From the NCBI RefSeq assembly GCF_025273675.1, contig NZ_CP045809.1:4960001-5024000 (forward strand): a DNA stretch of 64,000 nt, in the 5' to 3' direction. The notes beneath the pieces are model-generated. The model did not search any database and was not told the origin of the DNA. It was given only the letters and a program-made list of their open reading frames with translations. This document shows, in pieces, positions 9,201 to 16,922 of the stretch. The stretch comes from Gordonia pseudamarae. GTDB taxonomy: Bacteria > Actinomycetota > Actinomycetes > Mycobacteriales > Mycobacteriaceae. Each line of letters begins with the position of its first letter. Within the stretch, counting starts at the first letter, position 1. The position numbers and the translations under genes are program-made.

Positions 9201-9779
9201 CCGGGCATCGGTGACGAGGACCTGACCACGACAGGCGAGACCACCCTGATCGATCCGGGACCACGGCCGTCGTGGCGCAACCTGCGCTACGAGACCGACG
9301 ACCTGCCCGCCGACATCACCGCGGTGCGGGTACGCATCGTCGACGACAACCTGTCCGACGGTCGGTTCGTCGCACTCACCCCGCCCCGGGTGCCGCGGGT
9401 GTCGACGCTGCAGGAGGTCGTCGGCAACGACGATCCGGTGCATCTGGACTGGACATCGGGGTTGGCGTTCCCGTGTCAGCGCCCGTTCACCCATCACGCG
9501 GGTGTCGCCGAGATCCCGCAGTGGCGGATCAGGCCGGGTGCCGATCTGGCGGCCGCGGTGTCGGCGTGGCAGAACGCGTTCGGCGGCGGCCCGCTCGGGT
9601 GGCTGGAGGTATCGCAGGAGCCCATGGCCATGGCCACCTACCTGCCCGGTGACATCGGCCGCGACTGGGGCGCCCTCGAGCGCTACACGCCGTACAACGG
9701 GGTGACACAGCGGGCCGAGATCACCAAGCGGACCGTCACCCGCGGCGGGCTGTGGAGTCCGGCCCCCATGCGGTACTGA
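6258..9779 (+). CDS. Arabinosyltransferase, EmbC/EmbB-type (emb paralogue 1)
   Basis: A 1173-residue GT-C arabinosyltransferase that extends arabinan from decaprenyl-phosphoarabinose in the periplasm. It has an N-terminal membrane helix and a periplasmic jelly-roll domain with the LFTDL motif. The catalytic loop DDGYLLTM (Asp303-Asp304) follows, then NYFRWFG and APFGWYY. After the multi-helix core comes a C-terminal carbohydrate-binding domain with PFGLDPATTPVLGSY, WRNLRYETD and FPCQRPFTHHAGVAEIPQWRI, ending LWSPAPMRY. Residue 310, equivalent to EmbB Met306, is Met. A cytoplasmic loop near residues 475-515 has an extra Pro/Asp/Glu-rich insert. First of five tandem paralogues; the first-gene position and ending favour EmbC. 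Confidence 0.93.
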   Translation: MPVPTVRRAKILAVVTGLLGLVLALATPLMPVKQTSAEINWPSSTGPVTSVSAPLTAYVPITMSATIPCAAIEHLGPDGTVLLSTTPKDAEKSAQRGLTVRKTGGNNGAAVEVVIRNVPIVAATVADMRTQDCRAITVRATADEVSAEFVGMNDADGKPLAGTTATRVSATYPADERPQLTGLFTDLTGDVAALAHRPLDGVTTTGAQGEAAPSDRDDLTRLSAHVVIDSRYSTSPTLLKLLVLLIGIACTLISLAALAVLDATDGRGHRRILPARWWRLHPRDFVVIGALLVWHIVGPNTSDDGYLLTMSRVAQDSDYTANYFRWFGAPEAPFGWYYEVFGWLSHVSVASPWMRLPALVCGIMVWLIVSHEILPRLGRAALTRPMVGWTAAFVFLASWFPFNNGLRPEPIICLGALLTWCSVERAIATGRLLPAALACTFGAFSLAAGPTGLLAVAALIAGARPMITALVKRVRTITETPDAPESAEIAGVPDTPEPGRSDTERDKPRKTRISAPRSADLWSYAALIAPILAAGTFVLFVVFADLTLRSFIDSSTMKSALGPSMHWYDEIGRYTSLFSYSADGSLARRFAVLTMLLGLVVSASVLIRKNRIPGTALGPSRRIVGIMFASLVFLMFTPTKWTHHFGVFAGLAAALAALAAIATSNSSMHSRRNRTLFAALVLFIGGFSFASPNSFYYYSSWGMPWGWAQTTLGPIVLHEAFLYASLALLLVALWFHFREPFVGADPTGRPHTDAPEPGRLALALRRAWRSVAGAPLAYLALAVVVFELLTAVFAGVNQSRSFSVPQSNLAAFAGKQCAMADKIWVETDPNRDMLTPVDTTLDNPLAGPPARPGADASYGFTPDGIPDELYSVASSGSLGVLAGNAQASPDVLRSNPGGTGGGTLDTPGVNGSHAALPFGLDPATTPVLGSYSETDQVPARLTTGWYRLPQDWRDRPLLTMSVAGVFDTPEVTLEYSTTPITPGIGDEDLTTTGETTLIDPGPRPSWRNLRYETDDLPADITAVRVRIVDDNLSDGRFVALTPPRVPRVSTLQEVVGNDDPVHLDWTSGLAFPCQRPFTHHAGVAEIPQWRIRPGADLAAAVSAWQNAFGGGPLGWLEVSQEPMAMATYLPGDIGRDWGALERYTPYNGVTQRAEITKRTVTRGGLWSPAPMRY

Positions 9780-9837
9780 CGGCGGGTACCGGAACCGCGG
9801 CACCGACATGGCGGTACTGGCCCACAGGTACGTGGCA

Positions 9838-9851
9838 TACGATCGATCATC
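9838..9851 (+). promoter_or_regulatory. Putative leaderless promoter -10 box of emb2
   Basis: TACGAT at 9838-9843 lies 8 nt before the GTG start of emb2, in a 72-nt gap that has no Shine-Dalgarno site. Spacing and hexamer match emb1 exactly. Confidence 0.55.
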
Positions 9852-12800
9852 GTGTCCATAAGCACTGCGCCCACCGACGATCCCGCCGTACCCCGGTTGC
9901 GGCTGATCGCCCTGGTGGCGGGCCTGGTCGGCATCCTGGCGTGTGCGCTGACGCCGCTGCTGCCGGTCACCAACACCGAGGCGACGGTGACCTGGCCCCA
10001 GGGCCAGCGGCTGGGCACCGGCAACGCGTCGGTGTCGGCGCCGCTGATCGCGCAGACACCACGCACCCTCGACGCACGTATCCCGTGTTCGCTGCTGGCG
10101 GCGGCACCTGCCACCACCGCGGCCCCCGGTATCCGGGAGGCCGCCGGAACCACGGTCACCCGGCCCACCATCGTGCTCTCGACGATGCCCGCCGACGCCC
10201 CCGGCGCCAAGTCCGCGGGCCTGTTCGTGGTCGCAGCGAAGGATACGGTGACCGTCACCTTCCGCAACAATGTCGCCGCCCGCGCCACACGCGCCGACCT
10301 GGCCCGATGCTCGGTGCTGCGGATCTGGTCGGCACCCACCGGGCCGGGTGCGCAGTTCGTCGGCGCGGGCCCGGCGGCCACCCTCGAACCGGACAAACGG
10401 CCCAAGGTGACGGGGATCTACAGCGACCTGCCGACGCGGCGGATCACCGCCGCCGAGGGTCTGCGGGTGAGGGTCGCCGTCGACAACCGGTACGAGAACT
10501 CGCCGTCGGCGATCAAGCTGCTGGTGATGGCGGTGGCGGTGCTCGCGGTGCTGGTCGCGTTGTGGGCGCTGTGGGCGCTCGACCGGGCCGCCGGAGCCGA
10601 ACCGGGCGCCGGTTCGCGGCTCTCGTTCCCCCGTCTCCGGTCTCGCGCGCTATCGGTTCGCCGTCTGGTGGCGATGCGCCCGACCGACGTGTTGGTCACC
10701 GGAACGCTGGTGGTGTGGACGTTCCTGGGCGCCGGATCTCCCGACGACGGCTACATCCTCAACATGGGCCGTACCGCCGACAACTTCGGCTATCTGGCCA
10801 ACTATTACCGCTTCTACGGCATCCCCGAAGCGCCATTCGACTGGTACTACGCCTTCCTGGGGCACTGGTCGTCGGTGTCGACGTCGCTGTTGTGGATGCA
10901 TGTGCCGCAGTTGGTGGCCGGGCTGGTGTCGTGGTTCGTGCTGTCCCGGGCACTGCTGCCCCGGCTGGGGAGCGCGGTCGCCGGCGGCGGCTGGGCGGTG
11001 TGGGCGGCGGCACTCACATTCACCGCGTTCTGGCTGCCGTTCGCGTCCGGGCTGCGCAGCGAAACCGTCATCGTGCTGGGTTCGTTACTCGTCTGGTGGG
11101 CGGCCGAGTCGGCGATCGCCACCGGACGGTTGTTCCCGGCCGCGCTCGCCGCACTGACGGCCGGGTTGACGCTGGGCGTGGCACCACAGGGGGTGGTCGG
11201 GGTGGCGATCCTGCTGGTCGCCGCCCGCCCGATGCTGCACGTTCTGTTGGAACGGGGGCAGGTTCGGCGGGAGGGTCGACCGGGACCCGACCGTCAGATT
11301 CTGCCGGCGCTGAGTCTGGCCGCGCCGCCGGCCGCTGCGGGCATGCTGGTGCTGGTGGTGATGTTCCGGGAGCAGACCCTGGCCACCGTCTACGAGACGA
11401 TCAAGATCCGGTGGTCCGTCGGGCCGGTCATCCCCTGGTATCAGGAGTTCGTGCGGTATTACTTCGTCTCGGTCGCCACCGACGACGGCGCGCTGGCTCG
11501 CCGGGTGCCGCTGCTGCTACTCCTCGCCTGCCTGGTGGTGACAGTTGCGGTTCTGTTGCGCCGCACCAGTATTCAGGGATTGGCGAGCGGTCCGGTGTGG
11601 CGGGCGATCGGCGGCGTCGGGGTGACGCTGATCCTGTTCGCGTTCACCCCTACCAAATGGACCATCCAGTTCGGCGTGCTCGCCGGTCTCGGTACCGCGC
11701 TCGCCGCGACCGCCACCGTCGCGGTGGTGGCCGCGGCGCGCAGCTCCACCCGCAATCTGACGGTGTTCAGCTCCGGGCTGCTGTTCGCGATGGCCGCCGC
11801 GCTGGCCGGCTACAACGCGTGGTCGTACGTCTACGATTTCGACATCGCCTGGTTCGACCGGGCCCCACGGATCCTGGGCGTCGACCTGTCGGCGATCGCG
11901 CTGGTACTGGCGGTGCTCGTGGCCGCCCTCGCCGCCTGGCAACATCTGCGCCAGGACTACGTGCGCCATCGCGGCATCACGCACCGCGACGACCGGTCCG
12001 GCCGGAGCTCCGCACAGGACGCGGGCGATCGTCGGCGTCTGCTCGCCGCGTCGACACCGATCGCGGTGATCGCCGCGCTCATCGTGCTCGTCAATGTGGT
12101 GGTGTTCGCCAAGGCCGCGATCACCCGGTATCCCGCCCCCTCCGTACTGTCCGAACATCTGAACGCGTTGGGCGGCAACAAGTGCGGCCTCGCCGACGAT
12201 GTGTTGGTGGAGACCGACCCGAACGCCGGGATGCTGACGCCCGCGGATGGGCTGTCGGCGACGCAGGCACTGTCGGGGACACGGCCGGTCGGTTTCACCC
12301 CCGACGGGATCCCCACCGACCTGTATCCCAAGGGCGAGGTGCGCCGGCCGGGCCGGATGAACGTCGACCACACCGTCGCCAAGGCGTTCATCGTCACCGG
12401 CGGACTGGGCGCGGGTACCACCGGCGGCACCGGGCCGACCACCGTCAACGGTTCGACGGCCGCCCTGCCGTTCGGCCTCGACCCGGCCCGTACCCCGGTG
12501 CTCGGCAGCTCGGGATATCGGGGCGAGGCGAGGCTGACCACCGGCTGGTACGAGCTGCCGGCCGACCGATCGGTGTCGCCGCTGCTGGTGTTCGCCACCG
12601 CCGGTGCGGTGTCGACCGTCGATGCCTACGGGGTGCGCACCTTCGGCCAGAAGCTCGTCGTCCAGTTCGGGAAATCGGTCCAGGTGGGGAATTCCACCGG
12701 AGTCACGGGGGGATTCGAGAAGATCGGCGACGACATGCTGCCGATCGATCCGGGCCCGCACATCATGAACCGGCCGTGGCGCAATCTGCGGGTCCCGATG

Positions 12801-13310
12801 TCGGCGGTCCCCACCGAGGCCACGGCGATGCGATTGTCGTTGCTGGACAACAACCTCGGATCGGCACAGTTCATCGCGATCACCCCGCCGCGCGCGCCGC
12901 GCCTGCGGACCCTGCAGCAGGTGGTCGGCGAGGACACACCCACCCTCATCGATTTCAGCGCGGCGGCGCACTTCCCGTGCCAGCGGCCGTTGCAGGTGCG
13001 CCACGGGGTGGCGGAGGTGCCGCGCTGGCGCATCCTGCCCGACTACATCGTCGCCAATTCCCAGTCCAAGACGTGGCAGCGCGGCACCGACGGTGGTCTG
13101 CTCGGAATATCGCAGGCCAACACCACGGCGCAGGCGGTGCCGACCTATCTGAAGGACGACTGGGTACGCGACTGGGGCGCGCTGGAACGGCTTGTCCCGT
13201 TCGCGCCCGCACCGCCCGCGGCGAAGGTCGGGGCCACCGACATCACACAGTGGGGCTGGTCGCGGACCAGCTCGATCAGGCTGGAGCCGGACACCGATGA
13301 CGACGACTGA
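9852..13310 (+). CDS. Arabinosyltransferase, EmbA-type (emb paralogue 2)
   Basis: A 1152-residue Emb-family enzyme with the catalytic loop SPDDGYILNM (Asp298-Asp299). It then has NYYRFYG and EAPFDWYY, the EmbA-like form of the next motif (Phe-Asp-Trp, not Phe-Gly-Trp). The C-terminal domain contains PFGLDPARTPVLGSS, PWRNLRVPMS and FPCQRPLQVRHGVAEVPRWRI and ends WGWSRTSSIRL plus an Asp tail, unlike the LW-(S/N)P-x-x-MR ending of paralogues 1, 3 and 5. EmbA proteins pair with EmbB to make the arabinogalactan terminus. Its stop overlaps the start of emb3 by 14 nt, so the two are probably translated as a coupled A+B pair. Confidence 0.92.
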   Translation: MSISTAPTDDPAVPRLRLIALVAGLVGILACALTPLLPVTNTEATVTWPQGQRLGTGNASVSAPLIAQTPRTLDARIPCSLLAAAPATTAAPGIREAAGTTVTRPTIVLSTMPADAPGAKSAGLFVVAAKDTVTVTFRNNVAARATRADLARCSVLRIWSAPTGPGAQFVGAGPAATLEPDKRPKVTGIYSDLPTRRITAAEGLRVRVAVDNRYENSPSAIKLLVMAVAVLAVLVALWALWALDRAAGAEPGAGSRLSFPRLRSRALSVRRLVAMRPTDVLVTGTLVVWTFLGAGSPDDGYILNMGRTADNFGYLANYYRFYGIPEAPFDWYYAFLGHWSSVSTSLLWMHVPQLVAGLVSWFVLSRALLPRLGSAVAGGGWAVWAAALTFTAFWLPFASGLRSETVIVLGSLLVWWAAESAIATGRLFPAALAALTAGLTLGVAPQGVVGVAILLVAARPMLHVLLERGQVRREGRPGPDRQILPALSLAAPPAAAGMLVLVVMFREQTLATVYETIKIRWSVGPVIPWYQEFVRYYFVSVATDDGALARRVPLLLLLACLVVTVAVLLRRTSIQGLASGPVWRAIGGVGVTLILFAFTPTKWTIQFGVLAGLGTALAATATVAVVAAARSSTRNLTVFSSGLLFAMAAALAGYNAWSYVYDFDIAWFDRAPRILGVDLSAIALVLAVLVAALAAWQHLRQDYVRHRGITHRDDRSGRSSAQDAGDRRRLLAASTPIAVIAALIVLVNVVVFAKAAITRYPAPSVLSEHLNALGGNKCGLADDVLVETDPNAGMLTPADGLSATQALSGTRPVGFTPDGIPTDLYPKGEVRRPGRMNVDHTVAKAFIVTGGLGAGTTGGTGPTTVNGSTAALPFGLDPARTPVLGSSGYRGEARLTTGWYELPADRSVSPLLVFATAGAVSTVDAYGVRTFGQKLVVQFGKSVQVGNSTGVTGGFEKIGDDMLPIDPGPHIMNRPWRNLRVPMSAVPTEATAMRLSLLDNNLGSAQFIAITPPRAPRLRTLQQVVGEDTPTLIDFSAAAHFPCQRPLQVRHGVAEVPRWRILPDYIVANSQSKTWQRGTDGGLLGISQANTTAQAVPTYLKDDWVRDWGALERLVPFAPAPPAAKVGATDITQWGWSRTSSIRLEPDTDDDD

Positions 13311-16300
13311 CCCGTCCCCCCTCACGGACCCGGCGGGCGCCGCCGACCGGACACGGCTGTGGCGGATCGTCGCCGTGGTCTGCGGTCTGATCGGCGCACT
13401 GCTGGCGATCGCGATGCCGCTGCTGCCGGTCACACAGACGACGGCCGAACTGAACTGGCCGCAGAATGACAAGCTCGGCAATGTGTCGGCACCGCTGGCC
13501 TCGTTCGTACCCATCGACATGGACCTGTCGGTGCCGTGCACGCTGGCCGCCCGGCTGCCCCGGGACGGCGGGGTGCTCGTGTCCACCATGCCTTCGAAAG
13601 GTCAATCTGCTTCGGCGCGTGGGCTTTTCATCCGGGCAACCGCCGACTCGATCACCGTCACCGACCGCGATCTGGTGTTACTGAGCACCGACCGCCGGTC
13701 CGCGCAGACACATCCGGACTGCCGTATCGAGTTCGCCGCCGACGGCACCGGCACCACGGCGCGCTTCGCCGGCCTGCCCGCCTCACGTGAGGATCCCGAC
13801 GCACAGGACAACGCCGACGATTCGGGTCCGCGCACCGAGTTCACCCTCGGTGACCAGCAGATGCGTCCGCAGATCGTCGGCATCTACACCGCACTGCCCG
13901 CCGACGCCCCCCGCGACGGGTTGTCGCTGCACGCCACCATCGACACCCGATACGTCTCCTCCCCCACCGCGATCAAGCTGATCGCCATCGTCCTGGGCGT
14001 GGCCATGACGCTGGCCTCGCTGGTGGCGCTGCACATGCTCGACAAACGCGACGGCCGCCGCCATCGCCGATTCCTGCCTGTCACATCTCCCGTCGCTTCG
14101 CTCGCCCCGGCGGGCTGGTTCACCATCCGCCCGCCCGACGTGGTGGTCGCCGCTATCCTGACCTTCTGGTGGATCGCCGGCGCCAACACCTCCGACGACG
14201 GCTACAACTTCGTCGTCGGCCGCATCACCGCCGACGCCGGCTACGCCGACAACTACTTCCGGTACTTCGGGGTACCACAGGACCCGTTCGGCTGGCATTT
14301 CCAGGTGATCTCGTGGATGTCGCAGATATCGGTGGCCGGGCCGTGGATGCGTCTGCCCGCATTCGCCCTCGGGCTGCTCGGCTGGTGGCTGATCAGCCGT
14401 GAGGTGATCGGGCGGCTGGGCCGCACCGTTCGGCATTCCTCGCCCGCGGTGTGGTCGGCGGCGTTCGTGTTCCTGGCGATGTGGTTGCCATACAACAACG
14501 GTCTGCGTCCCGAACCCGCCGAGGCGGTCGGCGCCCTACTCACCTGGTGCTGTGTGGAACGGGCCATCGCCACCCGTCGATTGCTGCCGTACGCGCTGGG
14601 TGTGGTGACCGCCGCGTTCACGCTGGCACTGGCACCGGGCGGGCTGATGGCGGTGGCCGCGCTCCTCGCCGGTATCCGGCCCATCGTGAAGACCGTCGTG
14701 ACCCGCCGCGACCGGAACGACAGGTGGCTCAGCCTGGCGGCGATGCTCGCGCCGATCCTCGCGGCCGGGACGGCGGTGCTGTTCCAGATCTTCGCCGACC
14801 AACCGCTCGGGGTGCTGCTGGAGGGCAACCGGGTGGCCACCGATGTGGGGCCGACGATGGAGTGGTGGCAGGAGCCGGTGCGCTACTACTGGCTCGACCT
14901 GCCCACCGCCGACGGCACCCTGGCCCGCCGGTTCGGGGTGCTGGCGATGCTCCTGTGCCTGGTGGTGGTGATGCTTCGGCTGCTGCGGCGCGAACACCCC
15001 AGCGGTATTGCACGCGCGCCGATCTGGCGACTGGTCGCGGTCACCCTGGGCACCATGTTCCTGATCTCGTTCACCCCCACCAAATGGACGCACCACTTCG
15101 GCGTGTACGCGGGTATCGCAGGTGCGCTCGCCGCAGCGGCCGGCGCGATGATGTCACCGGCGATCCTGCGGTCGCGGCGCAACCGGACGTTCTTCGCCTC
15201 GGCGGTGCTGGTGATCACCGGAATCTCGTTCGCCGGGCCCAATGGCTGGTGGTTCGTCGGCAGTTACGGTGTGCCGTGGTGGGATCGGGCACCGCGGCTG
15301 GCCGGTATCGACCTGTACTGGGTCATCCTGGCCGCGGCCATCATCACCGCCCTGGCCGGACTGTGGTTCCATTTCCGCGACGACTTCGTCGACGAACAGA
15401 CCCGCACCCGTGGTGGAAACCACTGGTGGTCGAAGCTGAAATTCTCTCCGCTGCCGGTGATCTCCATGTTGATGGTGTTGTTCATGGTGGCATCGCTTGC
15501 CAAAGGCGCTTACGGGCAACGTGATTCGTGGTCCTGGGCCAAGTCGAACATCAGCGCGCTGCGCGGTGATCCATGCGCACTGGCCGAGGACGTGCTGGTG
15601 GAGGCCGATCCGAACGCGGCCGTGCTCACACCCGCCGCGACAGGCGGTGAACCGGCACCCGGCGCGGCGGCCGCGCTGGCCGGCCGGTCGACCGGTTTCA
15701 CCCCGAACGGGGTACCCGACTCGGTGATGATCGACGCCACCGAGGAGGAAACCACGGAGGAGGACACCGACGAGTCGGGCGGAGCCACCGACTCCGGCGG
15801 CACCGCCGATTCCGACAGCGACAACCCCGACAGCGACAACCCCGAGAGCGGTGACCCCGAGAGCGGTGACCCGGGAAGCGAGAACCCCGAGAGCGGCGCC
15901 GGTTCCGGAACCGGGACGAGCACACCCGTCACCTCGACCACGGGCCGGGCACCCGGCATCAACGGTTCGACGGCCCGGCTGCCGTTCGGCCTCGACCCCG
16001 CCCGCACCCCCGTCCTGGGCAACGCCGCCGCATCGGGCACCTCGTCACTGACGACCTCCTGGTACACGCTGCCCACCCGTTCCGCCGACACACCGCTGCT
16101 CACGGTCGCGGTCGCCGGATTCGTCGCCGCCACCGATCCGGTCGGCGCGGCCGTGCCCGGCCGCGCGGTGGTCGCCGAATTCGGCCGCATCGGCAAGGAC
16201 GGGGCCGTGATCCCCGTGGCCCGGCTGGCTCCCCTGGACGTCATCGACCCGCCGACCTGGCGCAACCTGCGGTTCCCGCTCGCCGACGCACCGCCGCGCG

Positions 16301-16770
16301 CCACCGTGGTGCGCATCGTCGTCGACGAGAAGGCCGCACCCGGTCAGTGGGTGGCGCTCACCCCGCCACGGGTGCCCCGCCTGGCCACCCTCAACGAGGT
16401 GGTCGGCGACACCGATCCGGTGTTCATCGACTGGGTGGTCGGGCTGGTGTTCCCGTGCCAGCGTCCGATGCGCGTCCAGCACGGCGTTCTCGAGGTGCCC
16501 AGGTGGCGGATCATGCCCGACGCCGAGGCCACCAAGAAGAACAGCCAGACCTGGATGTCGGGCAAGTCGGGCGGCCCGCTGGGCATCAGCACCGGCATGC
16601 TCACCGCGACCCTGGTGCCGTCCTACCTGCGCAACGACTGGGGCCGCGACTGGGGCGGGCTGCAACGGTTCACCGAGATCGTGCCCGCGCCGCCGGCCGA
16701 CCTCACCATCGGCACCGCACGGCGTTCGGGCCTCTGGAATCCGGCCCCGATGCGGTCGGTGGGCTACTGA
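13297..16770 (+). CDS. Arabinosyltransferase, EmbB-type (emb paralogue 3)
   Basis: A 1157-residue Emb-family enzyme. The ATG at 13297 follows CTGGAG and overlaps the emb2 stop. The catalytic loop is NTSDDGYNFVVGR (Asp300-Asp301), so the EmbB Met306 equivalent is Val307. NYFRYFGVPQDPFGWHF follows, with Gln where EmbB has Glu327. The C-terminal domain has an unusual acidic Ser/Asp/Glu/Gly-rich stretch of about 60 residues (nt 15740-15910) before INGSTARLPFGLDPARTPVLG. It ends LWNPAPMRSVGY. A perfect hairpin terminator starts immediately after the stop, closing this transcription unit. Confidence 0.92.
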   Translation: MTTTDPSPLTDPAGAADRTRLWRIVAVVCGLIGALLAIAMPLLPVTQTTAELNWPQNDKLGNVSAPLASFVPIDMDLSVPCTLAARLPRDGGVLVSTMPSKGQSASARGLFIRATADSITVTDRDLVLLSTDRRSAQTHPDCRIEFAADGTGTTARFAGLPASREDPDAQDNADDSGPRTEFTLGDQQMRPQIVGIYTALPADAPRDGLSLHATIDTRYVSSPTAIKLIAIVLGVAMTLASLVALHMLDKRDGRRHRRFLPVTSPVASLAPAGWFTIRPPDVVVAAILTFWWIAGANTSDDGYNFVVGRITADAGYADNYFRYFGVPQDPFGWHFQVISWMSQISVAGPWMRLPAFALGLLGWWLISREVIGRLGRTVRHSSPAVWSAAFVFLAMWLPYNNGLRPEPAEAVGALLTWCCVERAIATRRLLPYALGVVTAAFTLALAPGGLMAVAALLAGIRPIVKTVVTRRDRNDRWLSLAAMLAPILAAGTAVLFQIFADQPLGVLLEGNRVATDVGPTMEWWQEPVRYYWLDLPTADGTLARRFGVLAMLLCLVVVMLRLLRREHPSGIARAPIWRLVAVTLGTMFLISFTPTKWTHHFGVYAGIAGALAAAAGAMMSPAILRSRRNRTFFASAVLVITGISFAGPNGWWFVGSYGVPWWDRAPRLAGIDLYWVILAAAIITALAGLWFHFRDDFVDEQTRTRGGNHWWSKLKFSPLPVISMLMVLFMVASLAKGAYGQRDSWSWAKSNISALRGDPCALAEDVLVEADPNAAVLTPAATGGEPAPGAAAALAGRSTGFTPNGVPDSVMIDATEEETTEEDTDESGGATDSGGTADSDSDNPDSDNPESGDPESGDPGSENPESGAGSGTGTSTPVTSTTGRAPGINGSTARLPFGLDPARTPVLGNAAASGTSSLTTSWYTLPTRSADTPLLTVAVAGFVAATDPVGAAVPGRAVVAEFGRIGKDGAVIPVARLAPLDVIDPPTWRNLRFPLADAPPRATVVRIVVDEKAAPGQWVALTPPRVPRLATLNEVVGDTDPVFIDWVVGLVFPCQRPMRVQHGVLEVPRWRIMPDAEATKKNSQTWMSGKSGGPLGISTGMLTATLVPSYLRNDWGRDWGGLQRFTEIVPAPPADLTIGTARRSGLWNPAPMRSVGY

Positions 16771-16822
16771 CCGCCCGGCCGCATCGGGGTGTGAGGATCC
16801 ACACCCCGATGCGGCCGGGCGG
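16771..16822 (+). terminator. Hairpin terminator after emb3, 23-bp perfect stem
   Basis: Left arm 16771-16793 begins CCGCCCGGCCGCATCG. The loop is AGGATC (16794-16799) and the right arm 16800-16822 is its exact reverse complement. It starts directly after the emb3 stop codon. There is no T tract, which is common for actinobacterial terminators. Confidence 0.85.
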
Positions 16823-16909
16823 CCCATCCCGCACGTCGCCGCACATTTCAGTTGCATACCAGCTGCGTCCGAGATCGGGTGGAGTTGCGAATCACACGAC
16901 TTGGCTGAC

Positions 16910-16922
16910 TACGATGCGCGTT
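16910..16922 (+). promoter_or_regulatory. Putative leaderless promoter -10 box of emb4
   Basis: TACGAT at 16910-16915 lies 7 nt before the GTG start of emb4, downstream of the emb3 terminator. No Shine-Dalgarno site is seen. It supports an independent transcript for emb4-emb5. An in-frame ATG at 16914 falls inside the box and so is unlikely to be the start. Confidence 0.55.
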
